Numbered from the stretch's first letter, positions 27,844 through 37,808 are shown. The stretch: DNA of 64,000 bases from Pseudomonas fortuita (GCF_026898135.2 NZ_CP114035.2:4815501-4879500), one strand, 5' to 3'. Made by a program: numbers and translations. The notes: a model not told the origin generated them from the letters alone.

Positions 27844-28536
27844 ATGCAGCATACGGTTGCTCCGGTCGGCATCGTCCGCTCCTGCTTCAAGGAAAAATTC
27901 GCCATCCCGCGCCAGCCCCAACTGGCGCCTGCCGCGCGCGGCGTGCTCGAACTGCTGCCGCCGTTCGACCAAGGGGATGCGGTCGAAGGCCTGGAGCAGG
28001 TCAGCCATGTCTGGCTGCTGTTCCTGTTCCACCAGGCCCTGGAGGACAAGCCGCGCCTGAAAGTGCGGCCACCGCGGCTGGGCGGCAACAAGAGCATGGG
28101 GGTGTTCGCCACCCGTGCAACCCACCGGCCAAACGGCATCGGCCAGTCGGTGGTACGCCTGGAGGGTGTGGAGCCGGGGCGCCTGTTGCTGTCCGGCATC
28201 GATCTGCTCGATGGCACGCCGGTACTGGACATCAAGCCCTATGTGCCGTATGCCGACAGCATTGCAGACGCCAGCAACCAGATGGCCAACGCAGCGCCCG
28301 CCGCAATTGCCGTACAGTGGGGCGACAACGCCCTGCCCCAGGCCCGCGAGCATGCACTGCGCCTGGCTGAACCGCTGGTAGAACTGATTGAACAATGCTT
28401 GGCGCAAGACCCGAGACCGGCTTACCAGGTACCGCCGGCCGAACGGGTCTACGGGGTGAAGTTCTGGGATGTGCAGGTGAGGTGGCATTACCCTCAGCCG
28501 GATGTGATCCGGGTGCTGGAGGTGGTGCCGGCCTGA
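27844..28536 (+). CDS. trmO: tRNA (t6A37) N6-methyltransferase TrmO (TsaA/YaeB)
   Basis: TrmO uses SAM to methylate N6-threonylcarbamoyladenosine at A37 of tRNA-Thr. The 230-residue protein has the TsaA fold with GIVRSCFKEKFAIPRQP at the start, the signature FATRATHRPNGIGQSVVRL near residue 85 and LDIKPYVPYADS near residue 130. The ATG at 27844 is taken; a TTG two codons upstream is also in frame. It ends in a terminator shared with dctA. Confidence 0.92.
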   Translation: MQHTVAPVGIVRSCFKEKFAIPRQPQLAPAARGVLELLPPFDQGDAVEGLEQVSHVWLLFLFHQALEDKPRLKVRPPRLGGNKSMGVFATRATHRPNGIGQSVVRLEGVEPGRLLLSGIDLLDGTPVLDIKPYVPYADSIADASNQMANAAPAAIAVQWGDNALPQAREHALRLAEPLVELIEQCLAQDPRPAYQVPPAERVYGVKFWDVQVRWHYPQPDVIRVLEVVPA

Positions 28537-28564
28537 CCGCGCACCGAGGCGCACCACACACATT

Positions 28565-28593
28565 AAAAAGGCGACCCGAAGGTCGCCTTTTTC
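28565..28593. terminator. Bidirectional terminator between trmO and dctA
   Basis: AAAAAGGCGACC pairs with GGTCGCCTTTTT around CGAA, giving U-tracts on both strands. Confidence 0.92.
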
Positions 28594-28610
28594 GTACTAC
28601 AGCCGCGCGA

Positions 28611-29936
<1,326 letters not shown>

Positions 29937-30065
29937 TCATTTTCCTCAAGTGTGCCGGTTCACCCTTCCCAGGGTGATGCGGCACCTGAATCGCTAACCC
30001 TCCTGCACTTGGAGGGATTTGTCGTTGTGTTCGAGCTGCCTGGGCAGGCCTCTGCCATGATCAAT

Positions 30066-30081
30066 AGCAAGGGTGGTGCCA
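30066..30081 (-). promoter_or_regulatory. Sigma-54 (-24/-12) promoter of dctA
   Basis: On the minus strand TGGCAC, five bases, TTGCT matches the RpoN consensus (TGGCAC-N5-TTGCA). It is 133 bp upstream of the dctA ATG. Confidence 0.85.
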
Positions 30082-30160
30082 AAATGCCCATGAAGGGTGC
30101 AAGGGCCACATTTGCTGGGGATAAATGCCCAACGACAGGGCGATTTGCCTGAGGAAGGCT

Positions 30161-30215
30161 GGCGGATTTCCGCCCGGTGGCGGTTTTTGTACACGGGGTA
30201 TGGCGGGAATCCGCC
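30161..30215. promoter_or_regulatory. Paired palindromes, likely activator sites for dctA
   Basis: GGCGGATTTCCGCC (30161-30174) and GGCGGGAATCCGCC (30202-30215) are two similar palindromes 41 bp apart, about four helical turns, 80-134 bp upstream of the sigma-54 promoter. This is the layout of enhancer sites for an NtrC-class activator. They also lie just after the phoQ stop codon, so a role as phoQ 3' hairpins cannot be excluded. Confidence 0.55.
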
Positions 30216-30240
30216 CTCCTGAATCAGAAGTGCCGGCCAA

Positions 30241-31587
30241 TCAATCGAGGTGGAAAGTGATTCTGAACGCCGCGCCCCCCAAGGGCGAGTCCCCCAGGCT
30301 CAGCTCGGCGTCATAGCTGTCGACAATGTCCTTGACCACCGCCAGCCCGATGCCCTGGCCCGGGTGCTGGCTGTCCAGCCGCTCACCGCGCTCCAGAATG
30401 CGCTCACGCTGGTCGGCCGGCACCCCGGGCCCATCGTCTTCGATACACAAGGTCAACTGCCCGGGCGCCTGCTCAAGGCTAACCCGCACCTGGCCCAGGC
30501 TCAGGCGGTAGGCGTTTTCCAGCAGGTTGCCCAGCATTTCCAGCAAGGCGCCCTGCTCCATCGGCACCTGCGCCGCATCGGGCAGTTCCAGCGTCACGTT
30601 CACCCGCTTGTCCCGGTACACCTTGGCCAAGGTGCTGCACAGGCTATCGAGCAACGGCCGCAGCCTCACGCTGTGGCGTACCAGGCCGCTCTTGCGCAGG
30701 CTGGCACGTTGCAACTGATAGTCGATCTGCTGGCTCATGCGCTCGATCTGGCTTTGTAGCACCCGCGCCTGCTCGCGCTCACCGCTACGCTGCTGCAGGC
30801 TTTCGCCCACACCTTGCAACACCGCCAGTGGCGTCTTCAGGCTGTGCGCCAGGTCGTCCAGTGAATCGCGGTAGCGCGTGCGCTGCTCACGCTCACTGCG
30901 CAACAGACGGTTGAGCGAGCGGGTCAGGCGCAACAACTCACGAGGGTGCTCGCCGCTCAGGCCATCGCGTGTGCCCGACTCCACTTCATCCAGCTCGCGG
31001 CTCAGCCGGCGCAACGAGCGCAGGCCCCAGGTCAGGCCAGCCCATAACAATACCATCAGCGCCAGCAAGGCAGCACCAAAGCCCAGATAGAGCTTTTCCC
31101 GCAGGCCATTGAGGGTAGCCTTGTACTCGCTCACCGGCTGCAGGGCGACAATGCTGTAAGCAGCGCTCTGCCCCCCCAGCAGCTTGATCTCAACGTCGTA
31201 CACGAAGAATTCTTCGCCATCTGCCTGGTGAATGCGGGCAAACTCGTTGCCGCGCCCGTCATATCGGGGGCGGTAGTTGATGTGCCGATCGGCGGTGGCA
31301 CGCGACTGCCAGACAAGGTTGCCATCGCGGTCAAAGATGTAGCCGAGCAAGCCCGTGTAAGGCAGGTTGTAGCGCTCGTCCGGCAGCAGCGTCGGCATCT
31401 GCAGCTGGCCATGCTCGATACGCGCGGCGGAAATCAACGTGGTCACATCCGAAGCCAGGCGCTGCTCGATCGATTCCTGCAGGGCGAGGCTGAAGGCCTT
31501 CTGCAAGGCCGGCAGCAGGGCCAACATGAACAGCAATGCCAGCACGGCTGCGGCCAGCATCAGGCGTACCCGCAGCGAGCGGATCAT
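30241..31587 (-). CDS. phoQ: Sensor histidine kinase PhoQ
   Basis: PhoQ senses low Mg2+ (and cationic peptides in some species) and phosphorylates PhoP. The 448-residue protein has TM1 (about 11-30), a periplasmic PAS-like sensor (about 31-165), TM2 (about 167-190), HAMP, the H-box DDLAHSLKTPLAVLQGV around residue 250, and N, G1 and G2 boxes (NLLENAYRL, EDDGPGVP, GQGIGLAVVKDI). The start overlaps the phoP stop by four bases. Order oprH-phoP-phoQ is as in P. aeruginosa. Confidence 0.94.
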   Translation of the reverse strand: MIRSLRVRLMLAAAVLALLFMLALLPALQKAFSLALQESIEQRLASDVTTLISAARIEHGQLQMPTLLPDERYNLPYTGLLGYIFDRDGNLVWQSRATADRHINYRPRYDGRGNEFARIHQADGEEFFVYDVEIKLLGGQSAAYSIVALQPVSEYKATLNGLREKLYLGFGAALLALMVLLWAGLTWGLRSLRRLSRELDEVESGTRDGLSGEHPRELLRLTRSLNRLLRSEREQRTRYRDSLDDLAHSLKTPLAVLQGVGESLQQRSGEREQARVLQSQIERMSQQIDYQLQRASLRKSGLVRHSVRLRPLLDSLCSTLAKVYRDKRVNVTLELPDAAQVPMEQGALLEMLGNLLENAYRLSLGQVRVSLEQAPGQLTLCIEDDGPGVPADQRERILERGERLDSQHPGQGIGLAVVKDIVDSYDAELSLGDSPLGGAAFRITFHLD

Positions 31588-32261
31588 CGGCAGCGCTCGG
31601 TGAACAGATAACCCAGGCCGCGCACGGTGTCGATGGGCTTGAAGCCATGCTCGCCCTCAAGTTTACGGCGCAGGCGGCCAACCAGTACTTCGATCACATT
31701 GGGGTCGCGCTCCTCGTCCCCCGGGTACAGCTGCTCCATCAGGCGGTCCTTGGCCACCACCTGCTGATGATGGCGCATGAGGTATTCGAGAATCCGGTAC
31801 TCGTAGGCAGTCAGCGCCAAGGGCTGGTCGTCGAGGGTAGCCTGCTTGCGGTTGAGGTCGAGTACCAAGGGGCCAGCAGCGATGGTCGACTGGGTGAAGC
31901 CGCTGGAGCGGCGCAACAGGGCATTCAGCCGCGCTTCGAGCTCTTCGAACTGGAACGGCTTGACCAGATAGTCGTCGGCACCGGCGGCCAGGCCCTCGAC
32001 CTTGTCTTGCCAGTTGCCGCGGGCGGTGAGGATGAGAATGGGGAAGGTCTTGTCCTGGTTACGCAGGCGCGTGATCAGCTCCAGGCCACTGATACCGGGC
32101 AGGCCCAGGTCGATGATGGCCAGGTCGAAGTGGTATTGCCCAGCCTGGAACAGCGCCTCCTCGGCATCGGCGACCGCCTCGACCACATGGCCGCTTTCGC
32201 CCAAGCGGGTGTAGAGGTGATGGCGAAGCAGGGCTTCGTCCTCGACCACCAGCAATTTCAT
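31584..32261 (-). CDS. phoP: Response regulator PhoP
   Basis: The 225-residue OmpR-type regulator has a receiver domain (acidic pair in VVEDEALL, phospho-Asp in LAIIDLGLPG, Lys in YLVKPF) and a winged-helix DNA-binding domain (LMRHHQQVVAKDRLMEQLY). The ATG at 32261 is the normal MKLLVVEDE start; upstream in-frame residues are REP sequence. With PhoQ it controls Mg2+-limitation genes; likely target repeats lie in front of oprH. It is separated from oprH by a REP pair. Confidence 0.95.
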   Translation of the reverse strand: MKLLVVEDEALLRHHLYTRLGESGHVVEAVADAEEALFQAGQYHFDLAIIDLGLPGISGLELITRLRNQDKTFPILILTARGNWQDKVEGLAAGADDYLVKPFQFEELEARLNALLRRSSGFTQSTIAAGPLVLDLNRKQATLDDQPLALTAYEYRILEYLMRHHQQVVAKDRLMEQLYPGDEERDPNVIEVLVGRLRRKLEGEHGFKPIDTVRGLGYLFTERCR

Positions 32262-32288
32262 GTGCAGCTCCTTGTGTGTATTGCCTGT

Positions 32289-32391
32289 GCCGGCCCTTTC
32301 GCGGCTAAAGCCGCTCCCACAGGTGCTGCACACGTCTCAGGAACTGTGCGATCCCTGTGGGAGCGGCTTTAGCCGCAAAAGGGCCGGTACA
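32289..32391. repeat. Inverted REP pair between oprH and phoP
   Basis: Arms GCCGGCCCTTTCGCGGCTAA and its complement near 32372-32391 flank CCGCTCCCACAGG / CCTGTGGGAGCGG and a short loop. Inside the oprH-phoPQ transcript it could form a long hairpin that lowers phoPQ relative to oprH expression. Confidence 0.85.
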
Positions 32392-32410
32392 GGATAACGC
32401 GGCTCGCGCG

Positions 32411-33016
32411 TCAGAACTTGTAGCTTGCGGCCAGATAAGTCTGCGCACTGCTGGTCAGGCGCAGGGTGCCGTCCTTGGGCCCGCCATGCGCGCCCACTTC
32501 CGTCGCGGCATTGGTGCGCAGGTAACGATAGCCCAGCTCCACCGAAGCCTTGTCGGTGATGTCCTGGATCACGCCGGCCTGCAGGCCGTAGGCATAACCG
32601 TAGTCGGTATCCCGGCTGGCCCCGGGCGAGTCCTGGGTGAGCTTGGTCATGCCCAGGCTGCCACCGCCGAACAGTTTGGTGGTATCGCCCACCGGCAGGA
32701 ACAAGTCGTAGCTGCCCAGCAGGTTTTCCTGGCGCAACTTCAGGCCACTGTGGTCGCCTGAAACGTTGTCATAAGTCATGTAGTAGCGGCCCTGGTCGTT
32801 GATCTTGCCCACACGTACACCCCAGGTGTCGTCCTTGCCGATGATGCCATCGGCGTTGAGCTGGTCAGTGTTGCGCTGCAGCAGGCCGGATTTGCGAACC
32901 TTGTCGCTGGTCTGGCCGTAGGTCAGGCTGGCGAAGTTGTCGTCGGCGGCCTGGGCAGTGGTGATGCCAGCGGCACAGACGGCCATGGCGGCAAGCAGGG
33001 TGTTGAAGGTTTTCAT
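32411..33016 (-). CDS. oprH: Outer membrane protein OprH
   Basis: OprH is a small barrel that replaces divalent cations at the LPS surface under Mg2+ limitation. The 201-residue precursor has a signal peptide (MKTFNTLLAAMAVCAAG to AQA) and eight-strand barrel features ending in SAQTYLAASYKF with the terminal Phe. The ATG at 33016 is the family start. It heads the oprH-phoP-phoQ unit and has tandem PhoP half-sites about 60 bp upstream. Confidence 0.93.
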   Translation of the reverse strand: MKTFNTLLAAMAVCAAGITTAQAADDNFASLTYGQTSDKVRKSGLLQRNTDQLNADGIIGKDDTWGVRVGKINDQGRYYMTYDNVSGDHSGLKLRQENLLGSYDLFLPVGDTTKLFGGGSLGMTKLTQDSPGASRDTDYGYAYGLQAGVIQDITDKASVELGYRYLRTNAATEVGAHGGPKDGTLRLTSSAQTYLAASYKF

Positions 33017-33076
33017 GGCTGGATACTCCAGTTGGGTGCGCTGTTTCGGTCTGGAAGCTAGAGTAAGGAAGGCACC

Positions 33077-33115
33077 CTGAACCGTGACTGAACCCTGGCT
33101 GAACACCGGCTGAAC
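33077..33115 (-). promoter_or_regulatory. Four tandem PhoP half-sites (GTTCAG, 11-bp period)
   Basis: CTGAAC occurs at 33077, 33088, 33099 and 33110 on the plus strand, i.e. GTTCAG four times on the minus strand with exactly 11 bp between starts. This matches the direct-repeat PhoP box (hexamer, five bases, hexamer) used at Pseudomonas PhoP promoters. The row lies between oprH and the divergent dienelactone hydrolase gene. Confidence 0.85.
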
Positions 33116-33145
33116 GAACTGTCTGCAAGACAAGGAGTAGTAAAG

Positions 33146-33940
33146 ATGCGTGCCCTGCTGGCCCTGACCCTGATGTGCAGCGCCGCCCTCGCCCAGGCGG
33201 CAATAGTGACCCGCGAGATCCCCTATCAGGACGCCGAGGGCAAGCGCTTGATCGGCTACTACGCCTATGATGATGCAGTCCAAGGCAAGCGTCCGGGCAT
33301 CGTCGTGGTGCATGAATGGTGGGGGCTGAATGACTATGCCAAGCGCCGCGCCCGTGACCTCGCGGCCTTGGGTTACAGTGCGCTGGCCATCGACATGTAT
33401 GGCGATGGCAAGCAGACCGAACATCCGCAGGATGCCCAAGCGTTCATGGCCGAAGCGATGAAAGACCCGGCGGCGGCCGCCAAGCGCTTCGACGCCGGCC
33501 TGAAACTGCTGGAACTACAGCCTTACACCGATAAGAGCAGTTTAGGTGCCGTCGGTTACTGCTTCGGCGGCAAGGTGGTGCTCGATGCAGCACGACGCGG
33601 CGTGGACAAGCTCGATGCAGTGGTGAGCTTCCACGGTGCACTGGCCACACAGACGCCGGCCCAGGCTGGCAAGGTGAAGGCCTATGTACTGGTCGAGCAC
33701 GGCGCCGCAGACAGCATGGTCACCCAAGAGCAGGTCAATGCGTTCAAAGCGGAAATGGACGCCGCCAAGGTCAACTACCAGTTCGTCAACATTCCGGGGG
33801 CCAAGCATGGCTTCACCAACCCGGATGCCGACCGCTTGAGCCATGGTGAGCATGGCGGACCGGACATAGGCTACAACAAGGCTGCGGACGAGAGCTCATG
33901 GGCGGATATGCAGGCGTTCTTCAAGCAGGTGTTCAAATAA
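33146..33940 (+). CDS. Periplasmic dienelactone hydrolase family protein
   Basis: The 264-residue protein has a signal peptide (MRALLALTLMCSAALAQA) and an alpha/beta-hydrolase fold of the dienelactone hydrolase family. The catalytic triad is visible: Cys nucleophile in GAVGYCFGGKV, Asp in VEHGAADSMV and His in GAKHGFTNP; VVVHEWWGLNDY is the oxyanion-region motif. The true substrate is probably not a dienelactone because of the export. It is divergent from oprH and shares its PhoP-box region, with the nearest half-site 30 bp from the ATG. Confidence 0.9.
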   Translation: MRALLALTLMCSAALAQAAIVTREIPYQDAEGKRLIGYYAYDDAVQGKRPGIVVVHEWWGLNDYAKRRARDLAALGYSALAIDMYGDGKQTEHPQDAQAFMAEAMKDPAAAAKRFDAGLKLLELQPYTDKSSLGAVGYCFGGKVVLDAARRGVDKLDAVVSFHGALATQTPAQAGKVKAYVLVEHGAADSMVTQEQVNAFKAEMDAAKVNYQFVNIPGAKHGFTNPDADRLSHGEHGGPDIGYNKAADESSWADMQAFFKQVFK

Positions 33941-33971
33941 GGATTAGCGCAAACCTCAAGCGCTGCGCAAC

Positions 33972-34016
33972 ACCTGTGGGAGCTGGCTTGCCGGCGATGG
34001 GCTGCGCAGCAGCCCC
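33972..34016. repeat. Single REP element (CTTGCCGGCGATG class)
   Basis: CCTGTGGGAGCTGGCTTGCC followed by GGCGATGGGCTGCGCAGC between the hydrolase and phosphopantetheinyl transferase genes. Confidence 0.75.
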
Positions 34017-34064
34017 CTGCTGTTCCACCTCCCACACCGCCGCTGCGGCTGGCACAATAGCCCC

Positions 34065-34766
34065 ATGAACATTCTCCCCGCCTGCTGCGCCCCGCTCCAG
34101 CACCACTGGCCCCTGCCCCGCCCGCTGCCCGGCGCGGTGCTGGTCAGTTGCGCCTTCGACCCTGCCCGCCTGGCACCCGACGACTTCCAGCGCGCCGGGC
34201 TCGTGCCCAGCGCCAGCCTGCAGCGCTCGGTGGCCAAGCGCCAGGCTGAGTACCTGGCCGGTCGCGTATGCGCGCGCGCCGCGCTGCAGGGCCTGGACGG
34301 TCGCGACTACGTGCCTGGCACCCATGAGGACCGCTCGCCGATCTGGCCGGCGGGTATCCATGGCTCGATCACCCACGGTAAGGGCTGGGCCGCCGCCGTG
34401 GTCGCCGCCGAGCGCAGCTGCCAAGGCTTGGGCCTGGATCAGGAGGCCTTGCTGGATGACGAGCGCGCCGAGCGGCTGATGGCCGAAATCCTCACCCCGC
34501 CCGAGCTCGAACGCCTGGACCGCCGCCAGCTCGGCCTGACGGTCACCCTGACCTTCTCGCTGAAGGAAAGCCTGTTCAAGACCCTCTACCCGCTGACCCG
34601 CCAGCGCTTCTATTTCGAGCATGCCGAAGTGATCGACTGGTCCACCGAAGGCCTGGCTCAGCTGCGCCTGCTCACCGACCTGTCGCCGCAGTGGCGCCAT
34701 GGCACAGTGTTGCAGGGCCAGTTCTGCCTGCAGGACGGCCACCTGCTCAGCCTGGTCAGCGTCTGA
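34065..34766 (+). CDS. 4'-phosphopantetheinyl transferase (PcpS/EntD type)
   Basis: The 233-residue enzyme moves phosphopantetheine from CoA to carrier proteins of fatty acid and siderophore synthesis; in Pseudomonas one broad enzyme (PcpS) does both. The C-terminal motif TFSLKESLFKTLYP supplies the Mg2+-binding Glu and the Lys. The first Mg2+ motif, usually GIDxE, reads GLGLDQEAL here, keeping Asp and Glu. HGSITHGKGWAAAVVA is the CoA-binding segment. It ends next to the convergent rstB-like kinase gene. Confidence 0.88.
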   Translation: MNILPACCAPLQHHWPLPRPLPGAVLVSCAFDPARLAPDDFQRAGLVPSASLQRSVAKRQAEYLAGRVCARAALQGLDGRDYVPGTHEDRSPIWPAGIHGSITHGKGWAAAVVAAERSCQGLGLDQEALLDDERAERLMAEILTPPELERLDRRQLGLTVTLTFSLKESLFKTLYPLTRQRFYFEHAEVIDWSTEGLAQLRLLTDLSPQWRHGTVLQGQFCLQDGHLLSLVSV

Positions 34767-34769
34767 CCT

Positions 34770-36377
34770 TCACAGTGGCGCCTGCTGCCGTGGCCAGTTA
34801 AGGCTGAAGCAGGCGCCACCCAGCGCTTCGCTGCGCCCCACCGTCGCACGGCCCGTGTGCCAGTAGATGATTCGCCGCACGATCGACAGGCCCAGGCCGT
34901 GCCCACCCGAAGCACGGGCGCGACTGTCGTCCAGTCGGGTGAACGGGGTGAAGATGCGGTCCCAGAAGCCCTCGGGGATCCCGGGGCCGTCATCTTCGAC
35001 ATCAATACGGCACCGCTGCTGCCCCAACTGGTAGCTCACGCGCACCTCAGACGCCGCATGGCGCATGGCGTTACTGACCAGGTTCTGCAACGCCCGGTGC
35101 AAGTAGCGCGGCTCGGCCTCGACCCAGGCGCCTTCGGCATCCGCGCCCTGGCAATCGCCGCGCACTACCCGTACCTCGGCACGCAACGGCGCCAGCTCTT
35201 CGACTACCCGCGCGAGCAAGACGTCCAGGTCGACCCGCTGAAACTTCAAGGCCGGCGCGCCTTGCTCCAGGCGGGCGTAGGTCAGCATTTCGTCGACGAG
35301 CTTGTCGAGGTCCTGAATATCTCCGTCCATGCCCGCCAGGTGCTTGGCCCGCGCCTGTTCGGTGGCGGCACTTTCGATCATCTCCAGCCCAAAGCGCAGG
35401 CGCGCAACGGGCGTGCGCAACTCGTGGGATACCGCCCGCACCAGCTCGCGCTGCATGGTCAGCGAGCGCTGAAGGTGCTCGGCCATACCATTGAAGGCGG
35501 CAGCCAGGCGCCCTACCGAGTCGGCGTCACCGGCGGGCACACGGGTGTCCAGGCTGCCTTGGGCGATGCGTGTGGCGGCAATCTCAAGGCCCGACACACG
35601 GCGCTCCAACTGGCGTACCAGCAGGTAGACCACCAGACCGATCAGGCACAGGCCGAGAAAGGTAATCAGGACCAGCAACTGCGGCGGATACGGGTTTAGC
35701 TGGTACAACGGGCCGATTTCCAGTACCCAGGGCGAGCCCGCCAGCCCAGCAAACACACGAATCGAGTCGCCATCCTTGCCCAGCGCCATGACCGTATCGC
35801 CCTCCTCTACCCGGCGCCGCTGGTCATCGTCCAGGCTTACCCGTTCGATGCGCTGCAGGGCGACGCCAAAACCGAAGCCCTTTTCCTGCTTGATCTGTGC
35901 CAGCCGCTGCTGCTGCTCGGTGATCGGGTAGCGCACCAGTTCATCGGCCAACAGGTACAGCGTGGCCCGCGCCAGTTGCTCGCTTATCTGTTTGATCTGC
36001 GCCACCAGCATCAGGTCTTCGTGGCCAACCTTGCGCAGCACTTGCGCCGCATGCGGGCCAGTCTTTTCGACCACCACCAGGCCGCGGTACAGGCGCGCCC
36101 GCTGGCCACCGTCGAGGCTGCGCGCCGTCATCGGTTGCAGCGCCAGCGGCACGCCGAGCAGTCGCTCCCAGATCAGCAGCGAGCGCTTGCGTTCGGTTGC
36201 ATTCTGCTGTGCCAGGTTGTCAGCCATCAGGCTGAAGGTGCCCTGTGCCAGTCCCTCCCGGTGCTGGGCAGCGCGCACTTCATTCACCAGGTGCAGGCTG
36301 AGCACGCCGAGCAGGGCAACCAGCACCAGCACAGCCAGCATGCCGCCGTAGATGCGCAAAAAGATCGAGTTGTTCAT
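34770..36377 (-). CDS. RstB-like sensor histidine kinase
   Basis: The 535-residue kinase has TM1 (about 8-29), a periplasmic sensor (about 30-235), TM2 (about 236-256, LLVLITFLGLCLIGLVVYLL), HAMP, H-box RAVSHELRTPVARLRF near residue 330, and NLVSNAMRHA, DDGPGIP and GHGLGLSIVRRI ATP-binding motifs. It overlaps the stop codon of its regulator by four bases. The similarity is to the RstB branch; the signal is unknown. Confidence 0.88.
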   Translation of the reverse strand: MNNSIFLRIYGGMLAVLVLVALLGVLSLHLVNEVRAAQHREGLAQGTFSLMADNLAQQNATERKRSLLIWERLLGVPLALQPMTARSLDGGQRARLYRGLVVVEKTGPHAAQVLRKVGHEDLMLVAQIKQISEQLARATLYLLADELVRYPITEQQQRLAQIKQEKGFGFGVALQRIERVSLDDDQRRRVEEGDTVMALGKDGDSIRVFAGLAGSPWVLEIGPLYQLNPYPPQLLVLITFLGLCLIGLVVYLLVRQLERRVSGLEIAATRIAQGSLDTRVPAGDADSVGRLAAAFNGMAEHLQRSLTMQRELVRAVSHELRTPVARLRFGLEMIESAATEQARAKHLAGMDGDIQDLDKLVDEMLTYARLEQGAPALKFQRVDLDVLLARVVEELAPLRAEVRVVRGDCQGADAEGAWVEAEPRYLHRALQNLVSNAMRHAASEVRVSYQLGQQRCRIDVEDDGPGIPEGFWDRIFTPFTRLDDSRARASGGHGLGLSIVRRIIYWHTGRATVGRSEALGGACFSLNWPRQQAPL

Positions 36378-37072
36378 GGTGCCTCGCCGACAAACAGGTA
36401 GCCTTTGCTGCGCAGGGTCTTGATCAGCCGTGGCTGAAGCGGGTCATCGCCGATCTTGGGGCGGATTTTCGAGATACGTATGTCGATGGAGCGGTCCTGG
36501 CCGTCGTAACCGACGCCACGCAACGCGGTGAAGATCTGTTCGCGGGTCAGTACCCGCCCGGCGTTGCTGGCCAGCAGCCAGAGCAGGTCGAATTCGGCAC
36601 CGGTCAGCTCGATCAGCTGGTCACCCAGGCGCGCTTCACGCAGGCGGTTGTCGATACGCAGGGCGCCAAAGGCCAGGCCCTGGCGCTTGCTGTCCACGGC
36701 TTCGCTGCGGCGCAGCAGAGCCTGGATACGCGCCAGCAGCAGGCGTGGGCGTACGGGTTTGCAAACGTAGTCGTCGGCCCCAAGGTCCAGGCCTTGGACC
36801 TGGTCGAGTTCGTCACTGCGTGCGGTAAGCATGAGAATCGGGCCAGGGTACTGGTTGCGCACCCGGCGGCAGATGCTCAGGCCGTCCTCACCGGGCAGCA
36901 TGAGGTCGAGGATGACCAGATCGGGCTGGCTGTCGACGATGCGCCGCGCGGCCCGGGCGCCATCGCCCTCCACCGCGACCTCGAAGCCGTTGGCCTGCAG
37001 GTACTCGGCGGTGAGCTCGGCCAGGCGCTGGTCGTCTTCGACGATGAGGATGCGGGGTACGGGGTGGTCCAT
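36374..37072 (-). CDS. RstA-like OmpR-family response regulator
   Basis: The 232-residue protein has the receiver (IVEDDQRLAELTA, phospho-Asp in LVILDLMLPG, Lys in YVCKPV) and winged-helix domain (GRVLTREQIFTALRGVGYDG). The ATG at 37072 is taken as family start; the upstream frame covers the promoter hairpin. It forms a two-gene operon with the kinase. Confidence 0.9.
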   Translation of the reverse strand: MDHPVPRILIVEDDQRLAELTAEYLQANGFEVAVEGDGARAARRIVDSQPDLVILDLMLPGEDGLSICRRVRNQYPGPILMLTARSDELDQVQGLDLGADDYVCKPVRPRLLLARIQALLRRSEAVDSKRQGLAFGALRIDNRLREARLGDQLIELTGAEFDLLWLLASNAGRVLTREQIFTALRGVGYDGQDRSIDIRISKIRPKIGDDPLQPRLIKTLRSKGYLFVGEAP

Positions 37073-37376
37073 GGCTTTGGCCTTGTTGTTCTTGGGATCG
37101 TGTAAGGGCAGCTGAGAGTATGGCTGTAGATGGGTGGCGCCTGCGAGACCAAGCGCCGCCCGCTCGCGATGCGCCGCGCGGGCGGCGCTCGATCTCCCAG
37201 GCACCCCAGATCTTCAGACATGCAATACCGCCCCCCTGAACTGAACCGTTTTTTGTGACAGGTATCCCGCCCGAAAAAAACTGCCCAAGGGCGTCACCAC
37301 GCAGAAAAATACTGCAAACCACTTGGCACAAGGCCTACAGCGAATACCCACCATTCACACACAAAGTACGCACAAG

Positions 37377-37385
37377 TTATCCACA
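37377..37385 (+). promoter_or_regulatory. DnaA box upstream of nrdA
   Basis: TTATCCACA matches the strict DnaA consensus. DnaA sites occur in front of nrdAB in E. coli, where they tie dNTP synthesis to replication initiation; a single match alone is modest evidence. Confidence 0.5.
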
Positions 37386-37412
37386 GGCGCTCGCCTTGCA
37401 AAGCCCCCAATA

Positions 37413-37459
37413 CCGCATTATCTTGTATCCCGAACGCAGCGAACCACTACATATAGGGT
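37413..37459. promoter_or_regulatory. Pair of NrdR-like boxes in front of nrdA
   Basis: CCGCATTATCTTGTAT (37413-37428) and CCACTACATATAGGGT (37444-37459) each match the ACACWATATCTWGTGT consensus at 12 of 16 positions. Their starts are 31 bp apart, the three-turn spacing typical of paired NrdR sites. Confidence 0.7.
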
Positions 37460-37720
37460 TTCGTGCAAAATCACACACAAAAGTCAACCCGCAAAATCAA
37501 GCGATTTTACGAGCTGAACTTCAGGTGATTTCAGCAGCCAAACCGCTCCTGCGGAGGCGACCGAGGCAAGCCCCTCCAGGGCCTTGTTCGGGTATGGGTG
37601 TTGCAGGCCAGCCCTGGCATCCATCAGCAACAGTTTTTGGGCCCTGCCCAAAACCTTTGACTTCGGCCAGGGAGCGGCAAGCTATTGCCCCTTATTCCTG
37701 AGTCTGTCCCGAAGTCGGTA

Positions 37721-37808
37721 CGCCCGTGCGGGCGGATGCGCATGCATTGCGCATCCCCCGCCGGGTCATCGAGCAAGTGGACGGAACGGTGGGCGCCCAA
37801 AAGGCGCC
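37721..37808 (+). other. Three consecutive hairpins in the nrdA leader
   Basis: CGCCC/GGGCG (37721-37734), GATGCGCA/TGCGCATC (37735-37755) and GGCGCC/GGCGCC (37792-37808) lie within 120 bp of the nrdA start. None is followed by a U-tract, so they are more likely to affect RNA stability or ribosome access than to terminate. Confidence 0.5.

Noticed and set aside
37377..37385. Chromosomal origin because of a DnaA box
   Set aside because: A single box with no cluster, no AT-rich unwinding region and no dnaA or gyrB nearby.
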